From the NCBI RefSeq assembly GCF_932526225.1, contig NC_064038.1:18936649-19000648 (forward strand): a DNA stretch of 64,000 nucleotides. Reading direction: 5' to 3'. Shown here piece after piece: positions 25,705-39,900 of the stretch. Source of the DNA: Nematostella vectensis. Taxonomy: Eukaryota; Cnidaria; Anthozoa; Actiniaria; Edwardsiidae. A program made the position numbers and the translations under genes. Position 1 is the first letter of the stretch. Every line of letters starts with the position of its first letter. The notes below the pieces were generated by a model. It saw only the letters and a list, made by a program, of their open reading frames with translations, had not been told where the DNA came from and did no database searches.

Positions 25705-25886
25705 TCAGTTGTTCCCTAAGACCGCCCTGTGTATTTTTTTCAATGATGTGGTCAATTTGTAGAGGCCGGGAGAGTTTTTAATCTCTTTCACTTGGACGGG
25801 AACTAAGGCATCTAAGCTTTCTATCGAGCTGGCTTCATCGTAGTGAAAAGCGTACAGGCCTTTTTCCGCAGTGGCCTTGAACCACA
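25705..25886 (-). pseudogene. Duplicated 3' part of recombinase exon 9 (U2)
   Basis: Same fragment and same breakpoints as in U1, from WFKATAEKG to the stop at 25705-25707. The shared SSIES in place of SWIES shows common origin with the U1 fragment. Confidence 0.8.
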
Positions 25887-26009
25887 CTGTATTTTTTTGC
25901 TCCACCATTGTAATGGATAGTCTCTAGATTCAAAGAATGGCCTATCAATACTCTGATATTCGAGCTTCTTGACAAACATGTTCATTCACCTGAGAGATTA
26001 TTTGTACAT

Positions 26010-26136
<127 letters not shown>

Positions 26137-27291
26137 GGTATAAGTGTATTTTTTTCAATGATGTGGTCAATTTGTAGAGGCCGGGAGAGTTTTTAATCTC
26201 TTTCACTTGGACGGGAACTAATGCATCTAAGCTTTCTATCCAGCTGGCTTCATCGTAGTGAAAAGCGTACAGACCTTTTTCCGCAGTGGCCTTGAACCAC
26301 AGTAGCGAAGCCTTTCTACCGGGCATGAGGTTCTGAATTCTAGCTAGCAGAATGTTCGGATTTGCCAGAGTGCTGCCTTCTACTGTGAGAGCAACCCAGC
26401 TACCTTTATCAAGCCCTGCATTTCTGTCGGACGGCTGAGCTGATAGTGACTCGATTGTATTTTCTGCTAATTCTGAAGCAAGGCTGACAGCCAAACTCTT
26501 CTTTTCGCTGGAATTTCTACGGTCATAGGTGAGTTGAGCTTGCTTCCTTGTGTGTCTCAAGGCCGACGCCAAACTGTCTTTCATTGCGTCGGTGCACTGG
26601 CTGATAAAACAAAAGAAAGAAAGTCCTGGTTGTGAATTTTGCTTGTGGTGTGTAAGTTATCATTACAGAATCGTTTTATTCGTGAAGAAAATGGCTGATA
26701 AACACAGCATGGTGCCGTCCAGAGTCTTGTGGGGGAGTGAGTGATAATAGTCTGCAATGTCATCTACTTAGCATGGAATTCTCACCTGTCCCCATAACAA
26801 TAAGTCACGAAGGAGCTTCTCAGAAGGTGCAAGTTGACACTCACTCCTGTTAGGTGGTAAAAGACAGACTTCATGTGGGTTGAGAATGCGGGACCACTAC
26901 AGGGTTTTCCTTTATCTGTCTAAAAACAAAAAGAAGTAAAGAATCACTCATCAATTCAATATCAATTCAAATGCAATGTTTTTTTTTCCATGTAACCCCC
27001 CCCTCCCCCCCTCCCCCCAAATTAGGGGGTTATAAAATGACCCCACAAAGGGATAGTAGTTGTTTTAAATGCTTTCATAGTCACCCTATGTAGGATTGTT
27101 AGATGTTCAAAATATTAATTCACCACCAAAACTAACCCTTCCTAGGATTGTAATGAGAGTATAACCTTTCCTGGGATGAGTGATGATGTACAAAATGTCT
27201 TGTTGGGGTGAGACAATTGGTTGAGATAACTTTTCAAAGATGACTATTTCGCTGGGTTACTTTAGAAAGATAATTCGCAACCTTATAAGAA

Positions 27292-27339
27292 TTAGGGTTA
27301 GGGTTAGGGTTAGGGTTAGGGTTAGGGTTAGGATTAGGG
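27292..27339 (+). repeat. Telomeric block U2/U3: (TTAGGG)6-TTAGGA-TTAGGG
   Basis: 48 bp, eight exact hexamers, with the TTAGGA variant in the penultimate place. Confidence 0.97.
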
Positions 27340-30300
27340 TCCCATGTTCTATCCAACAATCACTAGTTCCAAGAAGATCAGTGAGCCCTTTGAAGAAATA
27401 TAATTGGAAACTGAAGAGTCATAACTTACCAGGAGAAGAAAATTGTTGGTTGTGCCATCGTCAGAGGCGTCGAGAAGAATATCTCTGTATTTGTCCAGAT
27501 ATTCCCTTATGATGACGTTCAATCTGTGATCTTCCTGAAAGTGAAAAAAAAAAAAGAGAGTCAGCTAATATGATCACGTCACAGAGTCTACACAGAGTAT
27601 TTAAGTAGAAAATATGTGAAAACAGTAGTAGCACACATAAAATTCCATTTGTGATAAGAAGAAGATTAAATGGTTACTTTATTATAGTTTAAACAAATAA
27701 TCCTGTTTCCCCATATGCTGTTGTCACGCAATCTACAAGCACATGTCAAAATAAAGGATAAATCACAAATGAAAGACTTACTGGCAAATTTGTGACATCA
27801 ACCCCATGAGAGCCATATGTTTTGTAATCCTCGAATCTGAACATGAGGGTGCCATCTGAATTCAAGACTAATGAATTCAGTCCCTGGACGTGTTCTCTGT
27901 CACCGGACGGGGCAATTCGCAGTGTCCGGATCTCTTGTCCTCTGGAAGGAGGTATCAATACGAAAAGCGCGATCGACAGCAGATTCCTGCTCTCCCTAGC
28001 TTGGCACTCTAGACAAATCAAAGCAAACTTTTTTTAGCAAAATTGTGAGTCGAGTTCCGCTACCGCCGACCCAAGACGGTATGCCTAGGCCTTTCCAACA
28101 ATGCAGTGCAATGCCCACAAATTACAGCTTTCACACATCAGGACTGCTGGTTGAAATCGTTACCTGTGAGCGTGCCATGTCAAATCTTTCTGTCTGCATG
28201 TCCACACAATGAATCACCTCATCCCTGCAATGAATCACATGAGACCATTAGTAACCAGTTTCAAGTTCTCTGGGTTCTGTGAGAGATAGCTAGCCGTGAT
28301 ACGGGGAGCTGTTGCCTACTCTTATGAATAGCACACAGTCATCCCCCCCTTTAAATTCTAAGTGAAGTGTTAGGAGACACGCACTGAATCACCTCATCCC
28401 TGCAATGAATCACATGAAACCGTGAGTAACCAGTTTCAAGTTCTCTGGGTTCTGAGAGAGGTAACTGTTCCCTACTTCTACGAATAGCACACAGGTATCC
28501 CCTCCCTATAAATTGTAAGTGAAGTGTTAGGAGACTGTTAAAGAGTGGAAATGCAGGCGAAACAAGTTCTATCCTCTTTCAACCCCAACCTCCAGTCCAG
28601 AACTGAACCCAGAGCCGGATTCGAACTAGTTATTCGAACTACTTATTGGATTTATCATTGCAGCATACCATGGCAACCACTTATTTGCATTGACAAGGTC
28701 CTCTTGCGTGGGCTGCGCAGCGCGGGCCTGCCTCTGAAACGCATTGCAGGCACCCCTCAGCTGCGAAACGACTTTGACATCCCTGTAGAGGGTGACGGCG
28801 TGTTCTCGGTTCAAGAATTTTGCTGGGTAGATCAAGGAGGCAGCGTGATTGGCTGAAGTAAAGAATGATATAATAATGGCGTATGTTGTAACATATCATT
28901 AACACAGTCCAACATCTATTAAGCGAGTGTAAATTCCCGACATTAAAGAACAACCGTTACAATATAAACATCAGTAGCAACCATGTTAACCCTGACATGA
29001 GCGCTCTTTCCAAATGTTAAACCCGGGACTTTCCACCGAATCACACACCACGACACAAGGGTAAAAACAGATATATTCGGTATCAGTCGTCTTGCATACA
29101 ACTCTCTTCGAAATCCGTAATTGTCCAGTTACACAATAGCGCGATCAAATATCAGATTACTCTATCCGGCGATACTTACTTAAGCATACTTATTGCTACT
29201 AAGTTTTGCGAAATGTGAATTTAGCATTCTAGACCGACCGCAGTTGTTAAAAAGCAGATGAATTGAACATGCTCACCTAGGGTAGACGATGCAAGCTTCC
29301 TGTCCGTCTGCAACGAGAAATGTTTAGCTCAGTTTTACGTTCGCTCGCGTCGTGTCGGTTCCAAAAATTCAAAACATGCCGCCGCCATTTTTAAAAGGAA
29401 GAATTGGGAGGGAGGCCTGGGTACTAGTACCGAGTTTCTTCGCGACGCGCTGAAACCACTTCGACGCGACGCGCAAATTATTGATTAAGCATATTTTCGA
29501 CGGACTTACCTTTAAATAATCCAGGTACCTTTCGAGTAACCGTGTTCTTAAAAATAGATCTGGGCTGATGTCTTTGTAATGAAGCGTGTCTCTACAGAAC
29601 CCAAGATAACCTAGGGGGGGAGGGAATATAAGTCGTCACAATTTGTTGTCATGGTAACAGCTAGCAGCAAGGTGCGAAATCTGACTCTAAAAGAACGCTT
29701 ACGCATGAAACTCACGAGACAAAATAAAACTTACATAGAATTCTCTCATTTGCCTTCGTCCAGGTCGAGGGAGAAATGGGCGACCCTTTTCTTTCCAAAT
29801 TAATGTCTTTGGTGAAAAAAACCTTAACATCTCTTAAAAGCTTAGCCATCTCCGTTGTGAGTTCAGCGATCGGTATGGCATATTTTCGCGAAGAACGTTA
29901 ATCCGGATGCACTTTTTTTTTTGCTGTGTCGTCTGTTGAGGCCTGCGGGTCAGTAGCGGTGCTTTCATCGGCGGGCACGTGATTCTCCGTTTCTTCACTG
30001 TCATCTGTAATACTGTCATACTGGACCAAGCCCGCGGCCTGCGCCATCGTGTGCACTAAGACGGCTCGCGAACAAGTGTGACTTGACGCTGACGCGCGCG
30101 TCCTTGACAATAGATAATGCATATTCCCATGAATATGATCAGATATGATTGTTGCGTCGTGTTGGGTTCCCTGTTGATTTCTCGTCATTGGGCAATCACA
30201 CTGTATAAGGTAAGGGTTTGGTGCTGTTGACCGCGATGTATGGTTCAAAACACTAGGCGAACGCGGCATAGAGATAGCCAAGGAGATGGTAATTTATATT

Positions 30301-30352
30301 TAGTCCGATGCCCTGAAACAAAATTGTTCTTACTGTGGGAGCTGTTCGGTAT

Positions 30353-31044
30353 GCCTGTGGTGGTGACATCATCACTTCAATGAAGCAATAATCAGAGATC
30401 CTAGCGTGAAGGTTAGATCGAGACGATTTTGCGGTAGTGCACACGTGAAGCCGACTTTGATTTCACCTTGACAACGCGTCGTTTTTAGCGTGGCCTGTAA
30501 GGTGTCTTCCGAGATGCCTTACGGTCTTATTGTTCTCACTGTGAGGGAGGGGGGTTGCCTGTGGTGGTGACGTCATCACTTCAATGAAGCAATAATCAGA
30601 GATCCTAGCGTGAAGGTTAGATCGAGACGATCTTGCGGTAGTTCACACGCGAAGCCGACTTTGATTTCACCTTGACAACGCGTCGTTTTTAGCGTGGCCT
30701 GTAAGGTGTCTTCCGAGATGCCTTACGGTCTTATTGTTCTCACTGTGAGGGAGGGGGGTTACCTGTGGTGGTGACGTCATCACTTCAATGAAGCAATAAT
30801 CAGAGATCCTAGCGTGAAGGTTAGATCGAGACGATTTTGCGGTAGTGCACACGTGAAGCCGACTTTGATTTCACCTTGACAACGCGTCGTTTTTAGCGTG
30901 GCCTGTAAGGTGTCTTCCGAGATGCCTTACGGTCTTATTGTTCTCACTGTGGGGGGGGGGGTTGCCTGTGGTGCTGACGTCATCACTTCAATGAAGCAAT
31001 AATCAGAGACCCTAGCGTGAAGGGAGAAGGTTAGATCGAGACTG
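30353..31044. repeat. 204 bp tandem array, 4 copies (U3)
   Basis: As in U2, but the first CRE is mutated to TGACATCA. This is the copy nearest exon 1 of the dead gene. Confidence 0.85.
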
Positions 31045-31340
31045 GTCGGGGGGTAGGTATAAGTCTGGCTTATACACGGGTAAATCCGTTTTTGCTAATA
31101 TCTCCCAAACAGAAATAGCTATCATCACCAGACTTGGCAGCTACAACATTGACATGGGTCCGCAGATTATTTTCGAGTATGTTGCCATGGCAACCAATTG
31201 AAGGAGGTTTGGGTGTGGCCCTATTGTTTTTTTCAGATGATACAATCACTGTATTTTTGCTCCACCTTTGTAATGGATAGTCTCTAGATTCAAAGAATGG
31301 CCTATCAATACTCTGATATTCGAGCTTCTTGACAAACATG

Positions 31341-31346
31341 TTTATT
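31341..31346 (-). terminator. Candidate poly(A) signal AATAAA
   Basis: TTTATT on the plus strand reads AATAAA for the gene whose stop is at 31574-31576. It lies beyond the TAA repeat. Equivalent sites are 36770-36775 and 42151-42156 for the next two genes. Confidence 0.45.
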
Positions 31347-31369
31347 CATCTGAGAGATTATTTGTACAT

Positions 31370-31487
<118 letters not shown>

Positions 31488-31573
31488 GGTAAGGATTATC
31501 ACTTTTCCTTCCAGGTAACCAAACAGAATGCATCCTCATCAAATCACTATCCACAGTCCTTCACAGTATGTTA

Positions 31574-34500
31574 TCAGTTGTTCCCTAAGACCGCCCTGTG
31601 TATTTTTTTCAATGATGTGGTCAATTTGTAGAGGCCGGGAGAGTTTTTAATCTCTTTCACTTGGACGGGAACTAATGCATCTAAGCTTTCTATCCAGCTG
31701 GCTTCATCGTAGTGAAAAGCGTACAGACCTTTTTCCGCAGTGGCCTTGAACCACAGTAGCGAAGCCTTTCTACCGGGCATGAGGTTCTGAATTCTAGCTA
31801 GCAGAATGTTCGGATTTGCCAGAGTGCTGCCTTCTACTGTGAGAGCAACCCAGCTACCTTTATCAAGCCCTGCATTTCTGTCGGACGGCTGAGCTGATAG
31901 TGACTCGATTGTATTTTCTGCTAATTCTGAAGCAAGGCTGACAGCCAAACTCTTCTTTTCGCTGGAATTTCTACGGTCATAGGTGAGTTGAGCTTGCTTC
32001 CTTGTGTGTCTCAAGGCCGACGCCAAACTGTCTTTCATTGCGTCGGTGCACTGGCTGATAAAACAAAAGAAAGAAAGTCCTGGTTGTGAATTTTGCTTGT
32101 GGTGTGTAAGTTATCATTACAGAATCGTTTTATTCGTGAAGAAAATGGCTGATAAACACAGCATGGTGCCGTCCAGAGTCTTGTGGGGGAGTGAGTGATA
32201 ATAGTCTGCAATGTCATCTACTTAGCATGGAATTCTCACCTGTCCCCATAACAATAAGTCACGAAGGAGCTTCTCAGAAGGTGCAAGTTGACACTCACTC
32301 CTGTTAGGTGGTAAAAGACAGACTTCATGTGGGTTGAGAATGCGGGACCACTAAAGGGTTTTCCTTTATCTGTCTAAAAACAAAAAGAAGTAAAGAATCA
32401 CTCATCAATTCAATATCAATTCAAATGCAATGTTTTTTTTTCCATGTAACCCCCCTCCCCCCCTCCCCCCAAATTAGGGGGTTAAAAAATGACCCCACAA
32501 AGGGATAGTAGTTGTTTTAAATGCTTTCATAGTCACCCTATGTAGGATTGTTAGATGTTCAAAATATTAATTCACCACCAAAACTAACCCTTCCTAGGAT
32601 TGTAATGAGAGTATAACCTTTCCTGGGATGAGTGATGATGTACAAAATGTCTTGTTGGGGTGAGACAATTGGTTGAGATAACTTTTCAAAGATGACTATT
32701 TCGCTGGGTTACTTTAGAAAGATAATTCGCAACCTTATAAGAATTAGGGTTAGGGTTAGGGTTAGGATTAGGGTCCCATGTTCTATCCAACAATCACTAG
32801 TTCCAAGAAGATCAGTGAGCCCTTTGAAGAAATATAATTGGAAACTGAAGAGTCATAACTTACCAGGAGAAGAAAATTGTTGGTTGTGCCATCGTCAGAG
32901 GCGTCGAGAAGAATATCTCTGTATTTGTCCAGATATTCCCTTATGATGACGTTCAATCTGTGATCTTCCTGAAAGTGAAAAAAAAAGAGTCAGCTAATAT
33001 GATCACATCACGGAGTCTACACAGAGTAATTAAGTAGAAAATATGTGAAAACAGTAGTAGCACACATAAAATTCCATTTGTGATAAGAAGAAGATTAAAT
33101 GGTTACTTTATTATAGTTTAAACAAATAATCCTGTTTCCCCATATGCTGTTGTCACGCAATCTACAAGCACATGTCAAAATAAAGGATAAATCACAAATG
33201 AAAGACTTACTGGCAAATTTGTGACATCAACCCCATGAGAGCCATATGTTTTGTAATCCTCGAATCTGAACATGAGGGTGCCATCTGAATTCAAGACTAA
33301 TGAATTCAGTCCCTGGACGTGTTCTCTGTCACCGGACGGGGCAATTCGCAGTGTCCGGATCTCTTGTCCTCTGGAAGGAGGTATCAATACGAAAAGCGCG
33401 ATCGACAGCAGATTCCTGCTCTCCCTAGCCTTGGCACTCTAGACAAATCAAAGCAAACTTTTTTTAGCAAAATTGTGAGTCGAGTTCCGCTACCGCCGAC
33501 CCAAGACGGTATGCCTAGGCCTTTCCAACAATGCAGTGCAATGCCCACAAATTACAGCTTTCACACATCAGGACTGCTGGTTGAAATCGTTACCTGTGAG
33601 CGTGCCATGTCAAATCTTTCTGTCTGCATGTCCACACAATGAATCACCTCATCCCTGCAATGAATCACATGAGACCATTAGTAACCAGTTTCAAGTTCTC
33701 TGGGTTCTGTGAGAGATAGCTAGCCGTGATACGGGGAGCTGTTGCCTACTCTTATGAATAGCACACAGTCATCCCCCCCTTTAAATTCTAAGTGAAGTGT
33801 TAGGAGACACGCACTGAATCACCTCATCCCTGCAATGAATCACATGAAACCGTGAGTAACCAGTTTCAAGTTCTCTGGGTTCTGAGAGAGGTAACTGTTC
33901 CCTACTTCTACGAATAGCACACAGGTATCCCCTCCCTATAAATTGTAAGTGAAGTGTTAGGAGACTGTTAAAGAGTGGGAATGCAGGCGAAACAAGTTCT
34001 ATCCTCTTTCAACCCCAACCTCCAGTCCAGAACTGAACCCAGAGCCGGATTCGAACTAGTTATTGGAACTACTTATTGGATTTATCATTGCAGCATACCA
34101 TGGCAACCACTTATTTGCATTGACAAGGTCCTCTTGCGTGGGCTGCGCAGCGCGGGCCTGCCTCTGAAACGCATTGCAGGCACCCCTCAGCTGCGAAACG
34201 ACTTTGACATCCCTGTAGAGGGTGATGGCGTGTTCTCGGTTCAAGAATTTTGCTGGGTAGATCAAGGAGGCAGCGTGATTGGCTGAAGTAAAGAATGATA
34301 TAATAATGGCGTATGTTGTAACATATCATTAACACAGTCCAACATCTATTAAGCGAGTGTAAATTCCCGACATTAAATAACAACCGTTACAATATAAACA
34401 TCAGTAGCAACCATGTTAACCCTGACATGAGCGCTCTTTCCAAATGTTAAACCCGGGACTTTCCACCGAATCACACACCACGACACAAGGGTAAAAACAG

Positions 34501-35477
34501 ATATATTCGGTATCAGTCGTCTTGCATACAACTCTCTTCGAAATCCGTAATTGTCCAGTTACACAATAGCGCGATCAAATATCAGATTACTCTATCCGGC
34601 GATACTTACTTAAGCATACTTATTGCTACTAAGTTTTGCGAAATGTGAATTTAGCATTCTAGACCGACCGCAGTTGTTAAAAAGCAGATGAATTGAACAT
34701 GCTCACCTAGGGTAGACGATGCAAGCTTCCTGTCCGTCTGCAACGAGAAATGTTTAGCTCAGTTTTACGTTCGCTCGCGTCGTGTCGGTTCCAAAAATTC
34801 AAAACATGCCGCCGCCATTTTTAAAAGGAAGAATTGGGAGGGAGGCCTGGGTACTAGTACCGAGTTTCTTCGCGACGCGCTGAAACCACTTCGACACGAC
34901 GCGCAAATTATTGATTAAGCATATTTTCGACGGACTTACCTTTAAATAATCCAGGTACCTTTCGAGTAACCGTGTTCTTAAAAATAGATCTGGGCTGATG
35001 TCTTTGTAATGAAGCGTGTCTCTACAGAACCCAAGATAACCTAGGGGGGGAGGGAATATAAGTTGTCACAAGTTGTTGTCATGGTAACAGCTAGCAGCAA
35101 GGTGCGAAATCTGACTCTAAAAAAACGCTTACGCATGAAACTCACGAGACAAAATAAAACTTACATAGAATTCTCTCATTTGCCTTCGTCCAGGTCGAGG
35201 GAGAAATGGGCGACCCTTTTCTTTCCAAATTAATGTCTTTGGTGAAAAAAACCTTAACATCTCTTAAAAGCTTAGCCATCTCCGTTGTGAGTTCAGCGAT
35301 CGGTATGGCATATTTTCGCGAAGAACGTTCATCCGGATGCACTTTTTTTTTTGCTGTGTCGTCTGTTGAGGCCTGCGGGTCAGTAGCGGTGCTTTCATCG
35401 GCGGGCACGTGATTCTCCGTTTCTTCACTGTCATCTGTAATGCTGTCATACTGGACCAAGCCCGCGGCCTGCGCCAT
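31574..35477 (-). CDS. Telomere-associated tyrosine recombinase, open copy 1 (exons 1-7 in U4, 8-9 in U3)
   Basis: Exons 1-9 are 35165-35477, 34940-35040, 34707-34737, 34099-34282, 33594-33654, 33211-33438, 32864-32968, 32240-32373 and 31574-32054. They splice to about 545 residues with all phases matching. The protein should cut and rejoin DNA through a tyrosine. Box I Arg (PPSRGQEIRTLR), Lys (FEDYKTYG), HxxR (HLLRSSFVTY) and His...Tyr (LRHT...LTYDRR, spacing 9 as in XerD) are all present. Residues 1-230 are a likely DNA-binding arm. Residues after Tyr411 form a beta-rich tail of unknown fold. Exon 4 has Ile where other copies have Val (HAITLYRD). The telomeric block 32744-32773 is inside intron 7. 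Confidence 0.85.
32744..32773 (+). repeat. Telomeric block U3/U4: (TTAGGG)3-TTAGGA-TTAGGG
   Basis: 30 bp, five exact hexamers. Confidence 0.97.
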
Positions 35478-35782
35478 CGTGTGCACTAAGACGGCTCGCG
35501 AACAAGTGTGACTTGACGCTGACGCGCGCGTCCTTGACAATAGATAATGCATATTCCCATGAATATGATCAGATATGATTGTTGCGTCGTGTTGGGTTCC
35601 CTGTTGATTTCTCGTCATTGGGCAATCACACTGTATAAGGTAAGGGTTTGGTGCTGTTGACCGCGATGTATGGTTCAAAACACTAGGCGAACGCGGCATA
35701 GAGATAGCCAAGGAGATGGTAATTTATATTTAGTCCGATGCCCTGAAACAAAATTGTTCTTACTGTGGGAGCTGTTCGGTAT

Positions 35783-36473
35783 GCCTGTGGTGGTGACGTC
35801 ATCACTTCAATGAAGCAATAATCAGAGATCCTAGCGTGAAGGTTAGATCGAGACGATTTTGCGGTAGTGCACACGTGAAGCCGACTTTGATTTCACCTTG
35901 ACAACGCGTCGTTTTTAGCGTGGCCTGTAAGGTGTCTTCCGAGATGCCTTACGGTCTTATTGTTCTCACTGTGAGGGAGGGGGGTTGCCTGTGGTGGTGA
36001 CGTCATCACTTCAATGAAGCAATAATCAGAGATCCTAGCGTGAAGGTTAGATCGAGACGATCTTGCGGTAGTTCACACGCGAAGCCGACTTTGATTTCAC
36101 CTTGACAACGCGTCGTTTTTAGCGTGGCCTGTAAGGTGTCTTCCGAGATGCCTTACGGTCTTATTGTTCTCACTGTGAGGGAGGGGGGTTACCTGTGGTG
36201 GTGACGTCATCACTTCAATGAAGCAATAATCAGAGATCCTAGCGTGAAGGTTAGATCGAGACGATTTTGCGGTAGTGCACACGTGAAGCCGACTTTGATT
36301 TCACCTTGACAACGCGTCGTTTTTAGCGTGGCCTGTAAGGTGTCTTCCGCGATGCCTTACGGTCTTATTGTTCTCACTGTGGGGGGGGGGTTGCCTGTGG
36401 TGCTGACGTCATCACTTCAATGAAGCAATAATCAGAGACCCTAGCGTGAAGGGAGAAGGTTAGATCGAGACTG
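35783..36473. repeat. 204 bp tandem array, 4 copies (U4)
   Basis: Starts about 305 bp upstream of the exon 1 ATG complement at 35475-35477. Each copy keeps the CRE. The E-box is kept except in the second copy, where CACACGTG reads CACACGCG. Confidence 0.85.
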
Positions 36474-36798
36474 GTCGGGGGGTAGGTATAAGTCTGGCTT
36501 ATACACGGGTAAATCCGTTTTTGCTAATATCTCCCAAACAGAAATAGCTATCATCACCAGACTTGGCAGCTACAACATTGACATGGGTCCGCAGATTATT
36601 TTCGAGTATGTTGCCATGGCAACCAATTTAAGGAGGTTTGGGTGGGGCCCTATTGTTTTTTTCAGATGATACAATCACTGTATTTTTGCTCCACCTTTGT
36701 AATGGATAGTCTCTAGATTCAAAGAATGGCCTATCAATACTCTGATATTCGAGCTTCTTGACAAACATGTTTATTCATCTGAGAGATTATTTGTACAT

Positions 36799-36799
<1 letters not shown>

Positions 36800-36868
<69 letters not shown>
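36800..36868. repeat. (TAA)23 microsatellite (U4)
   Basis: 69 bp of pure TAA. Confidence 0.97.
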
Positions 36869-36954
36869 GGTAAGGATTATCACTTTTCCTTCCAGGTAAC
36901 CAAACAGAATGCATCCTCATCAAATCACTATCCACAGTCCTTCACAGTATGTTA

Positions 36955-39900
36955 TCAGTTGTTCCCTAAGACCGCCCTGTGTATTTTTTTCAATGATGTG
37001 GTCAATTTGTAGAGGCCGGGAGAGTTTTTAATCTCTTTCACTTGGACGGGAACTAATGCATCTAAGCTTTCTATCCAGCTGGCTTCATCGTAGTGAAAAG
37101 CGTACAGACCTTTTTCCGCAGTGGCCTTGAACCACAGTAGCGAAGCCTTTCTACCGGGCATGAGGTTCTGAATTCTAGCTAGCAGAATGTTCGGATTTGC
37201 CAGAGTGCTGCCTTCTACTGTGAGAGCAACCCAGCTACCTTTATCAAGCCCTGCATTTCTGTCGGACGGCTGAGCTGATAGTGACTCGATTGTATTTTCT
37301 GCTAATTCTGAAGCAAGGCTGACAGCCAAACTCTTCTTTTCGCTGGAATTTCTACGGTCATAGGTGAGTTGAGCTTGCTTCCTTGTGTGTCTCAAGGCCG
37401 ACGCCAAACTGTCTTTCATTGCGTCGGTGCACTGGCTGATAAAACAAAAGAAAGAAAGTCCTGGTTGTGAATTTTGCTTGTGGTGTGTAAGTTATCATTA
37501 CAGAATCGTTTTATTCGTGAAGAAAATGGCTGATAAACACAGCATGGTGCCGTCCAGAGTCTTGTGGGGGAGTGAGTGATAATAGTCTGCAATGTCATCT
37601 ACTTAGCATGGAATTCTCACCTGTCCCCATAACAATAAGTCACGAAGGAGCTTCTCAGAAGGTGCAAGTTGACACTCACTCCTGTTAGGTGGTAAAAGAC
37701 AGACTTCATGTGGGTTGAGAATGCGGGACCACTAAAGGGTTTTCCTTTATCTGTCTAAAAACAAAAAGAAGTAAAGAATCACTCATCAATTCAATATCAA
37801 TTCAAATGCAATGTTTTTTTTTCCATGTAACCCCCCCTCCCCCCCTCCCCCCAAATTAGGGGGTTAAAAAATGACCCCACAAAGGGATAGTAGTTGTTTT
37901 AAATGCTTTCATAGTCACCCTATGTAGGATTGTTAGATGTTCAAAATATTAATTCACCACCAAAACTAACCCTTCCTAGGATTGTAATGAGAGTATAACC
38001 TTTCCTGGGATGAGTGATGATGTACAAAATGTCTTGTTGGGGTGAGACAATTGGTTGAGATAACTTTTCAAAGATGACTATTTCGCTGGGTTACTTTAGA
38101 AAGATAATTCGCAACCTTATAAGAATTAGGGTTAGGGTTAGGGTTAGGATTAGGGTCCCATGTTCTATCCAACAATCACTAGTTCCAAGAAGATCAGTGA
38201 GCCCTTTGAAGAAATATAATTGGAAACTGAAGAGTCATAACTTACCAGGAGAAGAAAATTGTTGGTTGTGCCATCGTCAGAGGCGTCGAGAAGAATATCT
38301 CTGTATTTGTCCAGATATTCCCTTATGATGACGTTCAATCTGTGATCTTCCTGAAAGTGAAAAAAAAAAGAGTCAGCTAATATGATCACATCACGGAGTC
38401 TACACAGAGTATTTAAGTAGAAAATATGTGAAAACAGTAGTAGCACACATAAAATTCCATTTGTGATAAGAAGAAGATTAAATGGTTATTTTATTATAGT
38501 TTAAACAAATAATCCTGTTTCCCCATATGCTGTTGTCACGCAATCTACAAGCACATGTCAAAATAAAGGATAAATCACAAATGAAAGACTTACTGGCAAA
38601 TTTGTGACATCAACCCCATGAGAGCCATATGTTTTGTAATCCTCGAATCTGAACATGAGGGTGCCATCTGAATTCAAGACTAATGAATTCAGTCCCTGGA
38701 CGTGTTCTCTGTCACCGGACGGGGCAATTCGCAGTGTCCGGATCTCTTGTCCTCTGGAAGGAGGTATCAATACGAAAAGCGCGATCGACAGCAGATTCCT
38801 GCTCTCCCTAGCCTTGGCACTCTAGACAAATCAAAGCAAACTTTTTTTAGCAAAATTGTGAGTCGAGTTCCGCTACCGCCGACCCAAGACGGTATGCCTA
38901 GGCCTTTCCAACAATGCAGTGCAATGCCCACAAATTACAGCTTTCACACATCAGGACTGCTGGTTGAAATCGTTACCTGTGAGCGTGCCATGTCAAATCT
39001 TTCTGTCTGCATGTCCACACAATGAATCACCTCATCCCTGCAATGAATCACATGAGACCATTAGTAACCAGTTTCAAGTTCTCTGGGTTCTGTGAGAGAT
39101 AGCTAGCCGTGATACGGGGAGCTGTTGCCTACTCTTATGAATAGCACACAGTCATCCCCCCCTTTAAATTCTAAGTGAAGTGTTAGGAGACACGCACTGA
39201 ATCACCTCATCCCTGCAATGAATCACATGAAACCGTGAGTAACCAGTTTCAAGTTCTCTGGGTTCTGAGAGAGGTAACTGTTCCCTACTTCTACGAATAG
39301 CACACAGGTATCCCCTCCCTATAAATTGTAAGTGAAGTGTTAGGAGACTGTTAAAGAGTGGAAATGCAGGCGAAACAAGTTCTATCCTCTTTCAACCCCA
39401 CCTCCAGTCCAGAACTGAACCCAGAGCCGGATTCGAACTAGTTATTCGAACTACTTATTGGATTTATCATTGCAGCATACCATGGCAACCACTTATTTGC
39501 ATTGACAAGGTCCTCTTGCGTGGGCTGCGCAGCGCGGGCCTGCCTCTGAAACGCATTGCAGGCACCCCTCAGCTGCGAAACGACTTTGACATCCCTGTAG
39601 AGGGTGACGGCGTGTTCTCGGTTCAAGAATTTTGCTGGGTAGATCAAGGAGGCAGCGTGATTGGCTGAAGTAAAGAATGAAATAATAATGGCGTATGTTG
39701 TAACATATCATTAACACAGTCCAACATCTATTAAGCGAGTGTAAATTCCCGACATTAAATAACAACCGTTACAATATAAACATCAGTAGCAACCATGTTA
39801 ACCCTGACATGAGCGCTCTTTCCAAATGTTAAACCCGGGACTTTCCACCGAATCACACACCACGACACAAGGGTAAAAACAGATATATTCGGTATCAGTC

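Larger units (their letters stand above)
32774..38125 (-). mobile_element. Unit U4 of the array
   Basis: 5352 bp, the same order as U3, with a short (TAA)23. It carries exons 1-7 of one open gene and exons 8-9 of the next. Confidence 0.88.
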
